Source of the DNA: Flavobacterium soyae | Lineage (GTDB): Bacteria; Bacteroidota; Bacteroidia; Flavobacteriales; Flavobacteriaceae | Assembly (NCBI RefSeq): GCF_021245985.1 | Contig: NZ_JAJQXA010000003.1 | Location: 124,001-188,000 of the forward strand | Length of the DNA stretch: 64,000 nt | Direction: 5' to 3' | The notes under the pieces: generated by a model | The model's database searches: none | Seen by the model: the letters and a program-made list of their open reading frames with translations, nothing else | Told to the model about the DNA's origin: nothing | Position numbers and translations under genes: made by a program | Shown: positions 18,741 through 28,449 of the stretch, piece after piece | How the letters are laid out: each line of letters opens with the position of its first letter | Numbering within the stretch: the first letter of the stretch is position 1

Positions 18741-20720
18741 TTATTTTATAATCATCGCCAGCCCACCGCCGCTTGCTAATCGATAGGTTAATTTAGTTGA
18801 TGAATCGATTGTAACGATTTCTTTTTTATAATCGGTAGCGGCTTTGTCAGCGTTTAAACCGTCTGAGAAAATTTCGGCCTGGAATTTTTTGCCTTTTTCA
18901 AGGAAAGAAAAATCAATTGTAATATCTCTGGAATCCCAATTTGTAATAGAACCTAAATACCAAGTGTCTGCTTTTTTTCTGGCAATCGTTACAAACTTTT
19001 CAACTTCGCCATTTAAAGAAACTGTTTCATCAAAAGTAGTTGGGATTTTAGCAATAAAATTGGTACTTTCCTGTTCTTTCATATAAGCAGTCGGGCTGTC
19101 GGCCATCATTTGCAAAGGCGCCTCAAAAATGATGTATAGTGCCAGTTGATGGCATCTGGTTCCCTGACTCATCGGATTAGAATGACTTGGCTTGAATTCG
19201 CTTTTTGCGGCGTTTCGCATGGCTCCGGGTGTATAATCCATTGGACCTGCCATCATTCTGATGAATGGGATTGTACAATCATACAAAGGAACATCATCAT
19301 TTGGTGTCCATTTATTGTTCTCTAAACCTTTAACACCTTCAAAATTTAGAATATTTGGATAAGTTCTCTGAATTCCGGTTGGTTTATACATACCGTGAAA
19401 ATCAATAATCAATTTATGATTTGCTGCTTTTTGCGCAATATCATAAACCGAATTGACCATTTTTGCATCGTCACGATCAATAAAATCGACTTTAAAACCT
19501 TTTACACCCAATTTTGCATAATTGTCAAAAACGCCATCAATATTTTCATGCAAAGCCATCCATGAAGCCCACAAAATAATTCCAACATTTCGTTCTTTTG
19601 CATAAGCTATTAAAGCTTCTAAATCAACATTCGGACTGTGTTTCATAATGTCGGTTTCTACACTCCAGCCTTCATCTAAAACTACGTACTCAACTTTGTT
19701 TTTTGAAGCAAAATCAATGTAATACTTATAAGTCTGTGTATTGATTCCGGCTTTGAAATCGACATTGTAAATATTCCAGTCATTCCACCAGTCCCAGGCA
19801 ACTTTTCCGGGCTTTATCCACGAAATAGCCGCAATTTTTGAAGGCTCAGATAATTTTTGAACCATATCATTATTGGCTAAAGCCGAATCATTTTCAGAGA
19901 TTACGATTGCTCTCCACGGAAAACTTCGTGTTCCTTTGGTTTTAACCAAATAATCAGCTCTTTCGGTAATTAATTTGTTGAGGTAATTAAATCCGCCGTT
20001 GGTTTCCTGAAGCGGATATTTAGAAAAACGAGATTCAAAACCTGTTTTATTTTTATTATTCGTTACAAATAATCCTGGATAATCTTCCAGACCGGCTTCC
20101 AGAAAAACGGCTTTTTTATGATTTTTATAATCAATTAAGAAAGGTAAAAAGGCAAGAGTATCTTTTGTAAATTCGCTTATTTTTTTGCTTTCATAATGCG
20201 ATTCAAACGAAGAAATATATTGATCTTTTGGATTTCTTAAATCTCGAACGTAAGGCATTAAAGTATTGTAATCCTGATCAAAATTTAAAGAAACTTCCTC
20301 GGATTTTACTGTAATATCTTTTTTCTTTTTTGTGATGAAACGATATGCAGCGCCATCATCAAAAACCCGGAATTCAATACTAAAATCATTTCTGAAATTT
20401 ATAGTCAGCTGATTGTATTTATTTTTGACTGTTTTCTTTTTATACAAAGGAGTTTCAAATGAAGAATCTGAACTTTCTTTTTTCGAATTTACAACAACTG
20501 AATTTTTTCCTAAAACTATATTTTCGTCTAAAGTCATTGACATATCAGAAGGTGCAAGGATCAAATCTTTTTCATGCGAAATTGTCCATGAAATTTTATC
20601 ATTGACAGCAATTCTGATATCGATTTTCCCATTGGGAGAATTTAAAATGAAATCTCGTTTCTTTTGTGAGAAAGAAAGATTAAGTAACAAAAAACAAGAA
20701 AGAACTAATACATTTTTCAT
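18741..20720 (-). CDS. GH97 alpha-glycosidase
   Basis: 659 residues with a signal peptide (1-18). It has the GH97 order: an N-terminal beta-sandwich (NGKIDIRIAVNDKISWTI), a catalytic barrel from about 300 (KVAWDWWNDWN, EYVVLDEGW, GIILWASWM) and a C-terminal beta domain. D412 in GFKVDFIDRDD sits where the retaining subgroup carries its nucleophile, so an alpha-galactosidase-like retaining enzyme is more likely than a SusB-like inverting alpha-glucosidase (inference). It is the last gene of the minus-strand series. Confidence 0.85.
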   Translation of the reverse strand: MKNVLVLSCFLLLNLSFSQKKRDFILNSPNGKIDIRIAVNDKISWTISHEKDLILAPSDMSMTLDENIVLGKNSVVVNSKKESSDSSFETPLYKKKTVKNKYNQLTINFRNDFSIEFRVFDDGAAYRFITKKKKDITVKSEEVSLNFDQDYNTLMPYVRDLRNPKDQYISSFESHYESKKISEFTKDTLAFLPFLIDYKNHKKAVFLEAGLEDYPGLFVTNNKNKTGFESRFSKYPLQETNGGFNYLNKLITERADYLVKTKGTRSFPWRAIVISENDSALANNDMVQKLSEPSKIAAISWIKPGKVAWDWWNDWNIYNVDFKAGINTQTYKYYIDFASKNKVEYVVLDEGWSVETDIMKHSPNVDLEALIAYAKERNVGIILWASWMALHENIDGVFDNYAKLGVKGFKVDFIDRDDAKMVNSVYDIAQKAANHKLIIDFHGMYKPTGIQRTYPNILNFEGVKGLENNKWTPNDDVPLYDCTIPFIRMMAGPMDYTPGAMRNAAKSEFKPSHSNPMSQGTRCHQLALYIIFEAPLQMMADSPTAYMKEQESTNFIAKIPTTFDETVSLNGEVEKFVTIARKKADTWYLGSITNWDSRDITIDFSFLEKGKKFQAEIFSDGLNADKAATDYKKEIVTIDSSTKLTYRLASGGGLAMIIK

Positions 20721-20734
20721 GCTGATATTTTTTA

Positions 20735-20809
20735 AACCATATAAGTATAATATAAGTTTTTTAAAAAAGGGGCGTACTAACTTTATAAACTTAAATCACT
20801 TATATGGTT
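20735..20809. promoter_or_regulatory. Spaced 12-bp perfect inverted repeat before GH97
   Basis: AACCATATAAGT (20735-20746) and ACTTATATGGTT (20798-20809) are perfect complements 51 bases apart. They fill the gap between the GH5_7 stop and the GH97 start. They could be operator half-sites or a long-loop hairpin. Confidence 0.35.
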
Positions 20810-20815
20810 GAGAAA

Positions 20816-22102
20816 TTATTTTTTCAACTGTAAATTGTATTTTTTTACAATCTCTAAAGTCGATTTATCTGAAGAAAAAACAGAATTCAAACCCTGTGGT
20901 TCCTGCGGAGGATCTGTTGTTAAGGGATCACCCGGATTCCATTTTCCGTCTTTGTTAATTGCTTTTCCTTCACCGCCAAATCCCCAGAAATTGGCTGCTT
21001 GCAGCGTACCATTATTTTTAACGCTTTCGGCAACTCGGCCAAAAATATAATTATAGAAAACATCCCGGTTTGCAACAGAAGATCCGGCAGTTAAATTTTC
21101 GTTTTCTCTTGGCAGACCAAATTCTTCAATAATAATGGGGCGCTTTAAATTGTTTGCCACTTTTATGTGATCGTCAATATATTTTCCGGCATTTTCTAAG
21201 GTAGCAGGTAATGTTTTTTCGGCATTATCTGCTTTAAACCAATTCCAGTTTTTTGGCCAAATATGCATCGTCAAATAATCGATATTCGGATTCTGATGTG
21301 TGCGTTCAAAAATTTCCATGCTGTCATTTGAACTGTTTTTGCCTTCAGAACCGGTCGAAATTAAGTGGTTTTTGTCTAGGCTGTCAATTAAATTGACAAT
21401 GTTATTTAGCCAAACTGTGAATTTTGCTTCGTTCTCTGGCGTAAAAGTTCGGGGTTCATTTCCAACCTGCCACGCCATAATGGTATTGTCTTCGGTATAT
21501 TTCTTTTTTGAATAGGAATTTGTTCTCCCGATAATAAATTTTACATGATTTTCTAAACCGCTCATACAAGGCTTGCAGCTGTGAAATTGTTCTGTATATG
21601 ACATAAATTGAGGCCACGTATTGGGTGGAATTGCCGGAACCGGAATTGCGCCTTTTCCATTCCATTCTAAATATTGCGACATTCCGCCAGACCATTCCCA
21701 GTTGTTTGTCAAATACAAAACGGCATACATTTTACGCTTGCTCATTTCGTTGATTAAAAAATCAAGTCCGTCAAGTAAATCTTCGTCATATTTTCCCTGC
21801 TCATATTGCAGTGCCGGACGAACAGTAAAATCGTATTTTCCACCGTCACCGCCAACTAAAATTCGCAGATTATCGATTCCGTTTTTTTTCAATAAATCAA
21901 GTTCTCTAATTAATCTTTTTCTGTCGCCTGCTTTTTTGGATGCCAATAAACTTCCGTACCAATAATTGGTTCCAATGTAAGCGTATGGTTTATTGCCTTT
22001 ATAAAATTGATTTCCTCTTACAGTAATTCTTTCCTGTGCCTGACAAGCGATTACGGAGAAAATTAAAGCAAAGCTGAGGTGTTTTAGAAATCTGTTTTTC
22101 AT
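20816..22102 (-). CDS. GH5 endo-beta-1,4-mannanase (GH5_7-like lipoprotein)
   Basis: 428 residues. Lipobox VIAC at C20 predicts an outer-membrane lipoprotein. The catalytic barrel starts near 30 (GNKPYAYIGTNYWYG). Acid/base E216 is in MAWQVGNEPR and nucleophile E327 in IIIEEFGL. The opening and the WEWSGGMSQYLEW loop are typical of subfamily 7 beta-mannanases, which cut internal mannan bonds. It lies in the minus-strand mannan series, 123 bases after GH26. Confidence 0.88.
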   Translation of the reverse strand: MKNRFLKHLSFALIFSVIACQAQERITVRGNQFYKGNKPYAYIGTNYWYGSLLASKKAGDRKRLIRELDLLKKNGIDNLRILVGGDGGKYDFTVRPALQYEQGKYDEDLLDGLDFLINEMSKRKMYAVLYLTNNWEWSGGMSQYLEWNGKGAIPVPAIPPNTWPQFMSYTEQFHSCKPCMSGLENHVKFIIGRTNSYSKKKYTEDNTIMAWQVGNEPRTFTPENEAKFTVWLNNIVNLIDSLDKNHLISTGSEGKNSSNDSMEIFERTHQNPNIDYLTMHIWPKNWNWFKADNAEKTLPATLENAGKYIDDHIKVANNLKRPIIIEEFGLPRENENLTAGSSVANRDVFYNYIFGRVAESVKNNGTLQAANFWGFGGEGKAINKDGKWNPGDPLTTDPPQEPQGLNSVFSSDKSTLEIVKKYNLQLKK

Positions 22103-22132
22103 ATGATATTTTGTTAGAACTTAATGTAAAAC

Positions 22133-22177
22133 TGGACTGAAGTCCAGCTCTGCAATATTTGGCCGAGCCTTTGGCTC
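22133..22177. repeat. Two short palindromes between GH26 and GH5_7
   Basis: TGGACT/AGTCCA at 22133-22146 and GAGCC/GGCTC at 22165-22177, the latter followed by T residues on the plus strand. They belong to the repeat-rich spacer 22103-22225. Confidence 0.45.
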
Positions 22178-22194
22178 TTTTTTCTGCGTCGCAC

Positions 22195-22214
22195 AATCTG
22201 CTAAATCTGCGTGC
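22195..22214 (-). repeat. Arm of GCACGCAGATT repeat family (minus)
   Basis: Reverse complement reads GCACGCAGATTTAGCAGATT. A plus-oriented relative lies at 28430-28449; the two flank the GH26-to-GPH gene block in opposite orientation. Confidence 0.5.
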
Positions 22215-22225
22215 CGTTAAAAATG

Positions 22226-23461
22226 CTATTTCGGCATTTCATACATTTTTGGCAGGGAATTCAATAATGCCGATTTTGTTTTGGTACCAAAAGTTTTAAA
22301 ATCTGCGGCATTCGAAACAGAACCATTTGGAACATAATACCCGTCGCTGTTGTTGTTCCAAAACATTACATAACTTACCTGAATATCGTTTGCTGTTAAA
22401 GCATCGTATAAATAAGTTGAAAACCAGTTTGTAACTGGCGGAATTGAACTTGTAACTCTGTAACCTGTTTCGGTTAAAGCGGCAATTTTTACTTTGGTTT
22501 TAGCAATGTCAGAGATCATTTTTAGTTTTGTATTGGCTTTGCCAGAACCTGTAGAACCTTGATTAGCAAAATCTCCGTAATTGTCCATTCCCAGAATATC
22601 GACATATTTATCACCCGGATATCGGCTTAAATAACTGCTTTCTGTTGCATATGAATTGTCTGGAGAAAAAGCGTATAAAATGTTGTGTACGCCTTTTGTG
22701 TTTTTTAAATAATCAACGGTAAATTGATATGCTTGTTTGTATTCGTCGGCAGTGCAGTAATTAGCGCCCCACCAAAACCAGCTTCCGTCGAATTCATGAA
22801 AAGGTCTGAAAATTATCGGGATTAATTCACCATTCGAGCCTTTGAAGTTTAAAACAACGCTGGCGACTTTGTCCAATTTTTTCTTGTACCATTCGTGATT
22901 GGTTCCGCCGGGTAAAATGCTTTTAAATGCTGCAGCTTTTTCCTGAGCAGACATATCAGCAGCATAAAAAGATTCGTCTTTAAAAGGTTCTCTTATATGC
23001 CAGCTGAAAGTATTGATTATACCTTTTGCGTAAGCGGCTTTGACATCGCTTGTAATTTTTATTTCTTGCTGATAAAACCAGTTATCTGCCTGGTTGTTAT
23101 TGTTTTTATCGGTAATAAACATAAAATCTGAACCTAAAACGGCAGGATCGTAACCTGTATTTTTTTTAATATCAGAATCTCCTCCGGCATCTTGATAAAA
23201 GCTGTTAAAGGCATCCTGCTGACCAATTGCCACTTTTGTTTTTGCCAGCCTTTTTAAGTTATAAAATAAAGCCACGGTTTCTTTAGTAGCATTTGCATCA
23301 ACCATATAAGTGGCAGCATTTTGCGTTGTTAACGGGTCGCTTTGTGTTGGCGGATCTACTATAACTATAGTTTCGTCCTCTGTTTCTTTATCTGAAGAAC
23401 AGCTTGCAAATGCTAAAATTGATAAGCTGGCAAGTACTGTTTTTATAAAATATTTTTTCAT
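22226..23461 (-). CDS. GH26 beta-mannanase lipoprotein
   Basis: 411 residues. The lipobox ends at C21 (LAFASC), followed by an acidic linker (about 22-45), typical of surface-exported Bacteroidota lipoproteins. GH26 signatures: acid/base E223 in FRPFHEFDGSWFWWG and nucleophile E331 in IAALTETGYR. It hydrolyses beta-1,4-mannan. Its start is eight bases after the stop of the carbohydrate-binding gene, so they are co-transcribed. Confidence 0.9.
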   Translation of the reverse strand: MKKYFIKTVLASLSILAFASCSSDKETEDETIVIVDPPTQSDPLTTQNAATYMVDANATKETVALFYNLKRLAKTKVAIGQQDAFNSFYQDAGGDSDIKKNTGYDPAVLGSDFMFITDKNNNNQADNWFYQQEIKITSDVKAAYAKGIINTFSWHIREPFKDESFYAADMSAQEKAAAFKSILPGGTNHEWYKKKLDKVASVVLNFKGSNGELIPIIFRPFHEFDGSWFWWGANYCTADEYKQAYQFTVDYLKNTKGVHNILYAFSPDNSYATESSYLSRYPGDKYVDILGMDNYGDFANQGSTGSGKANTKLKMISDIAKTKVKIAALTETGYRVTSSIPPVTNWFSTYLYDALTANDIQVSYVMFWNNNSDGYYVPNGSVSNAADFKTFGTKTKSALLNSLPKMYEMPK

Positions 23462-23469
23462 TTAGATTT

Positions 23470-24492
23470 TTATTTAGAGACTTTAATCTCGATATTATCA
23501 GCTAATAATGTTCCTGTACAATTGCTTAGGGCAATCATAATTCTGTATTTAATTGCCCCTTGGGGAATTGTAAATGTTTTTTGAAATGATGTCCAGTCTG
23601 TATTGCCGGTTACAGTTGCAATCATCATATCTTCCTGTGCTTTATGGTCTTTGTCATTTTTAAATTCGATAATAACCATACCATTATTCCAGCTGTCTTT
23701 TCCTTGTTTAATGTTTTTTGCTTTTAACCATCCTGAAATCTGTAAGCTTTTATCTCCGTCAGTGAGATCTGAAATTTGATCAACAGCTTTCCACTCAGCA
23801 ATATCCGAAGTTATTTCTAAAGCTGATTTTCCTTCTTTTTTATCTTCAGATGTAATTGAACCTGAACCATTCCATGGTGCTAAATTCTCTTCAAAATTGC
23901 CATTAAGAAATAGTTTTGGCGCTGAACTTAATTTTTCAGACTCACTTACTGCAGGCGCATTTTGTTTTATGTACTCTTCTTCTGAAAGAGTGGTAACTTT
24001 TACATCATCAAAATAAATTGTGCCATTGGTTTGTGCCAGAGCAAGCATAATGCGGACTTTTTTTGCTTCGTCTGGAACTTTCACAGTTTTTTTATAATTT
24101 GTCCATCCAGTCGTTCCTTTTACCTGAGCAAAAGTTTCGGATATAATTTCTTTATTTGCTGAATTTGTAAACGATGCAATTGCCGCACCGGCTTTATAAG
24201 CTTCTTTTTGCTCTTCGATACTTTCAGATTTTATCCAAATACTAAATTCTAAAGCATAAATGTTTTTTGGTATGTTTATAGTTTGATCAACGGCCTTCCA
24301 TTCGGCACCAACAAATTGATTGATTGCAGCACAATTTTTTCCTGTTTTTTTATCATAAGGAGTAATATAGGCTGCGTCGCCGCCTTGCCAGTTTACAAAC
24401 TCATATTCAAAACCGGGGTTTTTGACAAGATTACCTTGTGCATTTGTTATTGTAGTTAGAAATAATAAACTAAAAAGAATAAGTGTTTTCAT
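23470..24492 (-). CDS. Secreted protein with two tandem carbohydrate-binding-like domains
   Basis: 340 residues from ATG at 24492 (a TTG two codons earlier is possible but less likely). Signal peptide 1-18. Two homologous jelly-roll units (about 20-170 and 195-340) repeat NPGFE/NGNFE, EWKAVDQ, G(T)WTxxKKT/TSFQKTF, VRIMLAL/YRIMIAL and DDVKV/DNIEI. This resembles CBM4/16-type modules. No catalytic domain is present. Lying between the epimerase and GH26, it probably binds mannan oligosaccharides or acts as an accessory to GH26. Confidence 0.8.
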   Translation of the reverse strand: MKTLILFSLLFLTTITNAQGNLVKNPGFEYEFVNWQGGDAAYITPYDKKTGKNCAAINQFVGAEWKAVDQTINIPKNIYALEFSIWIKSESIEEQKEAYKAGAAIASFTNSANKEIISETFAQVKGTTGWTNYKKTVKVPDEAKKVRIMLALAQTNGTIYFDDVKVTTLSEEEYIKQNAPAVSESEKLSSAPKLFLNGNFEENLAPWNGSGSITSEDKKEGKSALEITSDIAEWKAVDQISDLTDGDKSLQISGWLKAKNIKQGKDSWNNGMVIIEFKNDKDHKAQEDMMIATVTGNTDWTSFQKTFTIPQGAIKYRIMIALSNCTGTLLADNIEIKVSK

Positions 24493-24539
24493 AAGCAATA
24501 TTTTTTAGTACAATAATTAATTTTGATTAGGAGAAGCTT

Positions 24540-25730
24540 TTAAGTTTTTATCCTCTTAATAAGTTCTAAACAAGCGCGGCCGTTATGATAAGGACATTTC
24601 CAGAATCCAGCTTTGTCTTTTTCGATTAAAGAATAATCGCTGTAAATTCCCCAAAACCATTCGCCATTTTTAAGATCGAGAATATGTTTTTTTATGAATT
24701 TCCAGTTTCTGAAAATAATATCTAAATAGTCTTCATTTTCGGTCAATTGATAAGCGTTGTAAAAACCAATTAAGGCTTCGGCCTGAACCCACCAATGTTT
24801 TTCGGCAATTAATTCCTTTTTTTCAGGATCAAATTCGTACCATAAACCTCCGTCAGAATCAAATCCTTCTTTGGTAACTTCGGCAATTTGAACGGCATGT
24901 TTTTTATAATTGGCAATTAAATTCTCCTCTTCTAAAATCTCGGCACATTGTAATAACAGCCAGGCTGCTTCAATATCGTGTCCGTATGAAATAACGTCCG
25001 GTTTTTCGATCCAGTTTTCATCAAAAAATAAACGAAGATGTCCGGTTTCGGTATTTATGAAATGTTTTTCTATCGTTTCTAATAATTCAATACTGTGATT
25101 TCGGAGCGTTTCATCTTTCCAGACTTTAAACAAATTTGCATAAGCTTCAATAATATGCAAATGTGTGTTCATTGTCTTTTTTTCGTTGGCGTCTTTATCG
25201 CTTAAGCGCAAATCTTCAATAGGCTGCCAATCTCTTGTAAAAGCTTCCAGATAACCTTTGTTTATAGGATCGTAACTGTGTTCCTGAATTTTAAAATATA
25301 ATTTTTTTGCTATTTCTAAAGCTTTTTCGTCTTTAGAAATAGCATAATATTCCGTTAAACCATAAATAGCAAAAGCTAAAGCATAGATTTGGTTTTTGGT
25401 ATCTTTTGGGGTTCTATCAAAATTAATACTCCAAAAAAGCCCGCCAAATTCAGCATCATAAAAATATTTTGAAAGAAAATCAAAAGCCCTTTCAGCAATT
25501 TTTTTATGATTTTCTTTTTTGGTAACCTGGTAACTTGATGAAAAAGTCCAAAGAATTCTGGAATTTAATACAGAACCTTTTTCTGCATTAGTAATAAGAT
25601 GATCGTTAAAATCAATCTGACCAATAAAACCTTCGTTTTGAGTATCAAGTGTATGTTTTGACCAATAATTTAAAATGGAATCCAGCTCTGTTGTTAATTC
25701 AGATTTAAGCTGTTTTAAGGTTGTACACAC
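24540..25730 (-). CDS. AGE-family epimerase (cellobiose/mannobiose 2-epimerase)
   Basis: 396 residues, cytoplasmic, GTG start five bases after the GH130 stop. The (alpha/alpha)6 barrel is marked by EKGSVLNSRILWTFSS, THLHIIEAYANL, SYGHDIEAAWLLL and EKHWWVQAEALIG, with the His residues typical of cellobiose 2-epimerases. The enzyme converts mannobiose to mannosyl-glucose. Tight coupling to GH130, which uses that product, strongly supports this. A minor alternative is N-acylglucosamine 2-epimerase. Confidence 0.9.
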   Translation of the reverse strand: MCTTLKQLKSELTTELDSILNYWSKHTLDTQNEGFIGQIDFNDHLITNAEKGSVLNSRILWTFSSSYQVTKKENHKKIAERAFDFLSKYFYDAEFGGLFWSINFDRTPKDTKNQIYALAFAIYGLTEYYAISKDEKALEIAKKLYFKIQEHSYDPINKGYLEAFTRDWQPIEDLRLSDKDANEKKTMNTHLHIIEAYANLFKVWKDETLRNHSIELLETIEKHFINTETGHLRLFFDENWIEKPDVISYGHDIEAAWLLLQCAEILEEENLIANYKKHAVQIAEVTKEGFDSDGGLWYEFDPEKKELIAEKHWWVQAEALIGFYNAYQLTENEDYLDIIFRNWKFIKKHILDLKNGEWFWGIYSDYSLIEKDKAGFWKCPYHNGRACLELIKRIKT

Positions 25731-25735
25731 GATAC

Positions 25736-26926
25736 TTAAATTGCGTTATTTTTTTCGATCTGATTAATGATCGTTTCCACAGATCCAGCAGAAATAAATG
25801 TATCTGCGGGAGTGTTGGTAACATAATCAACTAATTTATCTACAGAGGAAACAGCAACGTGCATTCTTGTATCTGATGATGCATAATATACATAAACAGT
25901 TCCGTCAGTATCTTCAATCCATCCGTTTGAAAACAATACGTTTGACACATCGCCAACTCTTTCAATTCCTTCCGGTCCCATAAAATGTCCGGCAGGAACG
26001 TGGGTTACTTTCGAAATATCGTTTAAATCTGTCATAAACATATACAAAGTATAGCGTAGTCCTGCAGCGGTATTACGAACGCCGTGTGCTAAATGCAGCC
26101 ATCCTTTTTTTGTTTTGATTGGAGCAGGGCCAAGACCGTTTTTTAATTCATAAATGGTATGATATTGTTTGCCGAAGATGATTTTCTCCTCTTTTACAAG
26201 TGGATTTGTCATATCGTCAATATATCCTAAACCAATTCCGCCTCCGCTTCCAACGTCAATAAATCCGTCTTGCGGACGCGTGTATAATGCATATTTTCCG
26301 TTTACGAATTCCGGATGCAAAACAACATTTCGCTGCTGTCCTGTATTCGAAATTAAGTCCGGTAACCTTTCCCAATTTACTAAATCTTTTGAACGTACTA
26401 TTCCTGCATTGGCAATGGCTGAACTTGTATCGCTTTTTGGTGCTTTTGGATCTTTTCTTTCTGTACAAAAAATGCCATAAACCCAGCCGTCTTCATGATT
26501 GACCAAACGCATGTCGTATACGTTTGTGTCTGGCTCTGAAGTTTGCGGAATTACGCATGGTTTATCCCAAAACTTGAAATTATCTACGCCGTTTGGACTT
26601 TCGGCAATTGCAAAAAATGATTTTCTGTCGATTCCTTCTACACGAACTGCAAGAAGATATTTTCCGTTCCATTTCATTGCTCCGGCATTGAAAGCGGCAT
26701 TTACCCCAATTCGTTCCTGTAAAAAAGGATTTGTTTTTTCGTTTAAATCAAAACGCCAGTTCAACGGAACGTGAGATGCCGTAACAACAGGATTTTTATA
26801 ACGTTTATAAATCCCGTTTCCAGCCTTTTCTTCCGGTGCATTTTTTTGTTCGATTAGTGCTTTATGTTCTTTTTCTAATGCTGCTTTTCGATCCAGAAAA
26901 GTAGTCGAAGAGGTTATTGTTGTCAT
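25736..26926 (-). CDS. GH130 mannosyl-glucose phosphorylase
   Basis: 396 residues, no signal peptide, so cytoplasmic. The five-bladed propeller features MKWNGKYLLAVRVEG, VYDMRLVNHEDGWVYGIF and GLGPAPIKTKKGWLHLAHGV match GH130 subfamily 1. It phosphorolyses 4-O-beta-D-mannosyl-D-glucose to mannose-1-phosphate and glucose. It sits between the symporter (27 bases) and the epimerase (5 bases), as in the known mannan catabolic operons. Confidence 0.92.
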   Translation of the reverse strand: MTTITSSTTFLDRKAALEKEHKALIEQKNAPEEKAGNGIYKRYKNPVVTASHVPLNWRFDLNEKTNPFLQERIGVNAAFNAGAMKWNGKYLLAVRVEGIDRKSFFAIAESPNGVDNFKFWDKPCVIPQTSEPDTNVYDMRLVNHEDGWVYGIFCTERKDPKAPKSDTSSAIANAGIVRSKDLVNWERLPDLISNTGQQRNVVLHPEFVNGKYALYTRPQDGFIDVGSGGGIGLGYIDDMTNPLVKEEKIIFGKQYHTIYELKNGLGPAPIKTKKGWLHLAHGVRNTAAGLRYTLYMFMTDLNDISKVTHVPAGHFMGPEGIERVGDVSNVLFSNGWIEDTDGTVYVYYASSDTRMHVAVSSVDKLVDYVTNTPADTFISAGSVETIINQIEKNNAI

Positions 26927-26953
26927 ATTTTTGATTCGGTATCTGATTTGTTT

Positions 26954-28345
26954 TTATTTTGTTTGATGTCTTTTTTCGTTTAAATCTTGTTCTATTGTCT
27001 GTAGTTTTTCTTCGGATAAAGGATAGAATACTATAAAAGCGACTGATATTGCGGCTGCGATTGCAGGAAGTATACTTAGCATTAATTGAATTCCGTTTTG
27101 GGTTACGGCAGTTTGTTCAACATTTGCCTGAAAACCATAATAACCTAAAAGCCATCCGGTTCCGGCACCGCCAATTGTCCATCCAAATTTTTGTGACATT
27201 GATGATGCTGAGAAAACTAATCCGGTTGCCCTGCGGCCTTGTTTCCATTCAGAGTAATCAGCGCTGTCTGCATACATTGACCAGATTAATGGGAAAATAC
27301 AGCCTGCACAAATACTGATTAAAGCCTGAAAACTCATGATTAGGAAAACATCTTCTTTTCCGAAGAAATAGAAAACTAAACTTAAAATTGATGCGATTGT
27401 CATGGCACCAAAGAATGTTTTCTTTTTACCAATTTTATTAGCGATTGGAGTAGCGATAATTACGCCGATAATATTGGCTGCCTGCCCCAAAACCAAATAA
27501 ATAGAAGTTGGGGTCATATGGAAATCTGTTCCAAAAAGGGAAAAATCAAAATTTACAGAACTGCTTACATAATATTTAAAATAATAAACTGCTGCTCCGT
27601 CTCTAATTGAGTTGAAAACTAAAGTCCCGATTCCGGCGCCTAATAAAATCCACCACGGTTTATTTTTTAATAAATCTTTTAAATCTTCTTTTAAGTTAGA
27701 CTGCTCATTTTCGATAGGTTTTACTCTTTCTTTTGTGAAGAAAAAACAAGCCCAAAAAAATGCTGTTGTAATTACTCCAAAAACAGTAATCGTTGCAAGC
27801 CAGCCAGTTTTAGAATTTAGGTTTCCGCCAAAATAATTTACAAGCGGTTCAATTAACCAAAGTGCCAAAAGACTTCCGCCAAAGGCAAAAACCATTCTGT
27901 AAGATGATAATGTGTTTCTGTCTTTTCGGTCAGATGACATTACGCCCAAAAGTGATGCGTATGGAACGTTAATTAGTGAATAAATCATCATCATTAACGA
28001 ATAGGTTACGTAGGCGTAAATTATTTTTCCTTTTTCGTCAAAATCCGGCGTGTAAAAAGTCAAAACTCCAATTACGGCAAAAGGAATCGCAATCCATAAA
28101 AGATAAGGTCTGAATTTTCCCCATTTAGTTTTTGTTCTGTCGGCAATGATTCCAACAATTGGATCAAAGCAGGAATCCCAGATTCTGGTAATCAAGAACA
28201 TGGTTCCTACAACGGCAGGAGCTAATCCGAAAACATCGGTATAGAAAAACAAAAGATACATACTAAAGATTTTCCAGAACATTGAAGAAGCGGCATCTCC
28301 AAGTCCATAACCGATTTTTTCTTTTAAACTAATTTTGTTGTGCAT
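26954..28345 (-). CDS. GPH-family sugar:cation symporter
   Basis: 463 residues and about 12 hydrophobic segments. The opening KEKIGYGLGDAASSMFWK and the loop DPIVGIIADRTKTKWGKFRPYLLW are diagnostic of the glycoside-pentoside-hexuronide symporters (MFS superfamily), inner membrane. With GH130 and the epimerase downstream, mannobiose import is the likely job. Confidence 0.9.
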   Translation of the reverse strand: MHNKISLKEKIGYGLGDAASSMFWKIFSMYLLFFYTDVFGLAPAVVGTMFLITRIWDSCFDPIVGIIADRTKTKWGKFRPYLLWIAIPFAVIGVLTFYTPDFDEKGKIIYAYVTYSLMMMIYSLINVPYASLLGVMSSDRKDRNTLSSYRMVFAFGGSLLALWLIEPLVNYFGGNLNSKTGWLATITVFGVITTAFFWACFFFTKERVKPIENEQSNLKEDLKDLLKNKPWWILLGAGIGTLVFNSIRDGAAVYYFKYYVSSSVNFDFSLFGTDFHMTPTSIYLVLGQAANIIGVIIATPIANKIGKKKTFFGAMTIASILSLVFYFFGKEDVFLIMSFQALISICAGCIFPLIWSMYADSADYSEWKQGRRATGLVFSASSMSQKFGWTIGGAGTGWLLGYYGFQANVEQTAVTQNGIQLMLSILPAIAAAISVAFIVFYPLSEEKLQTIEQDLNEKRHQTK

Positions 28346-28429
28346 TGGTTGTTTTTTAAAGGTTGTAAAGTTTGTTTTTGGGGCAATTATTTTAGTGTTT
28401 TAAGCATGTTTCTATGTGCTGATTTTTTT

Positions 28430-28449
28430 GCACGCAGATGACTCAGATT
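28430..28449 (+). repeat. Arm of GCACGCAGATT repeat family (plus)
   Basis: GCACGCAGATGACTCAGATT, related to the reverse copy at 22195-22214. It abuts the GH26 stop. Confidence 0.45.
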
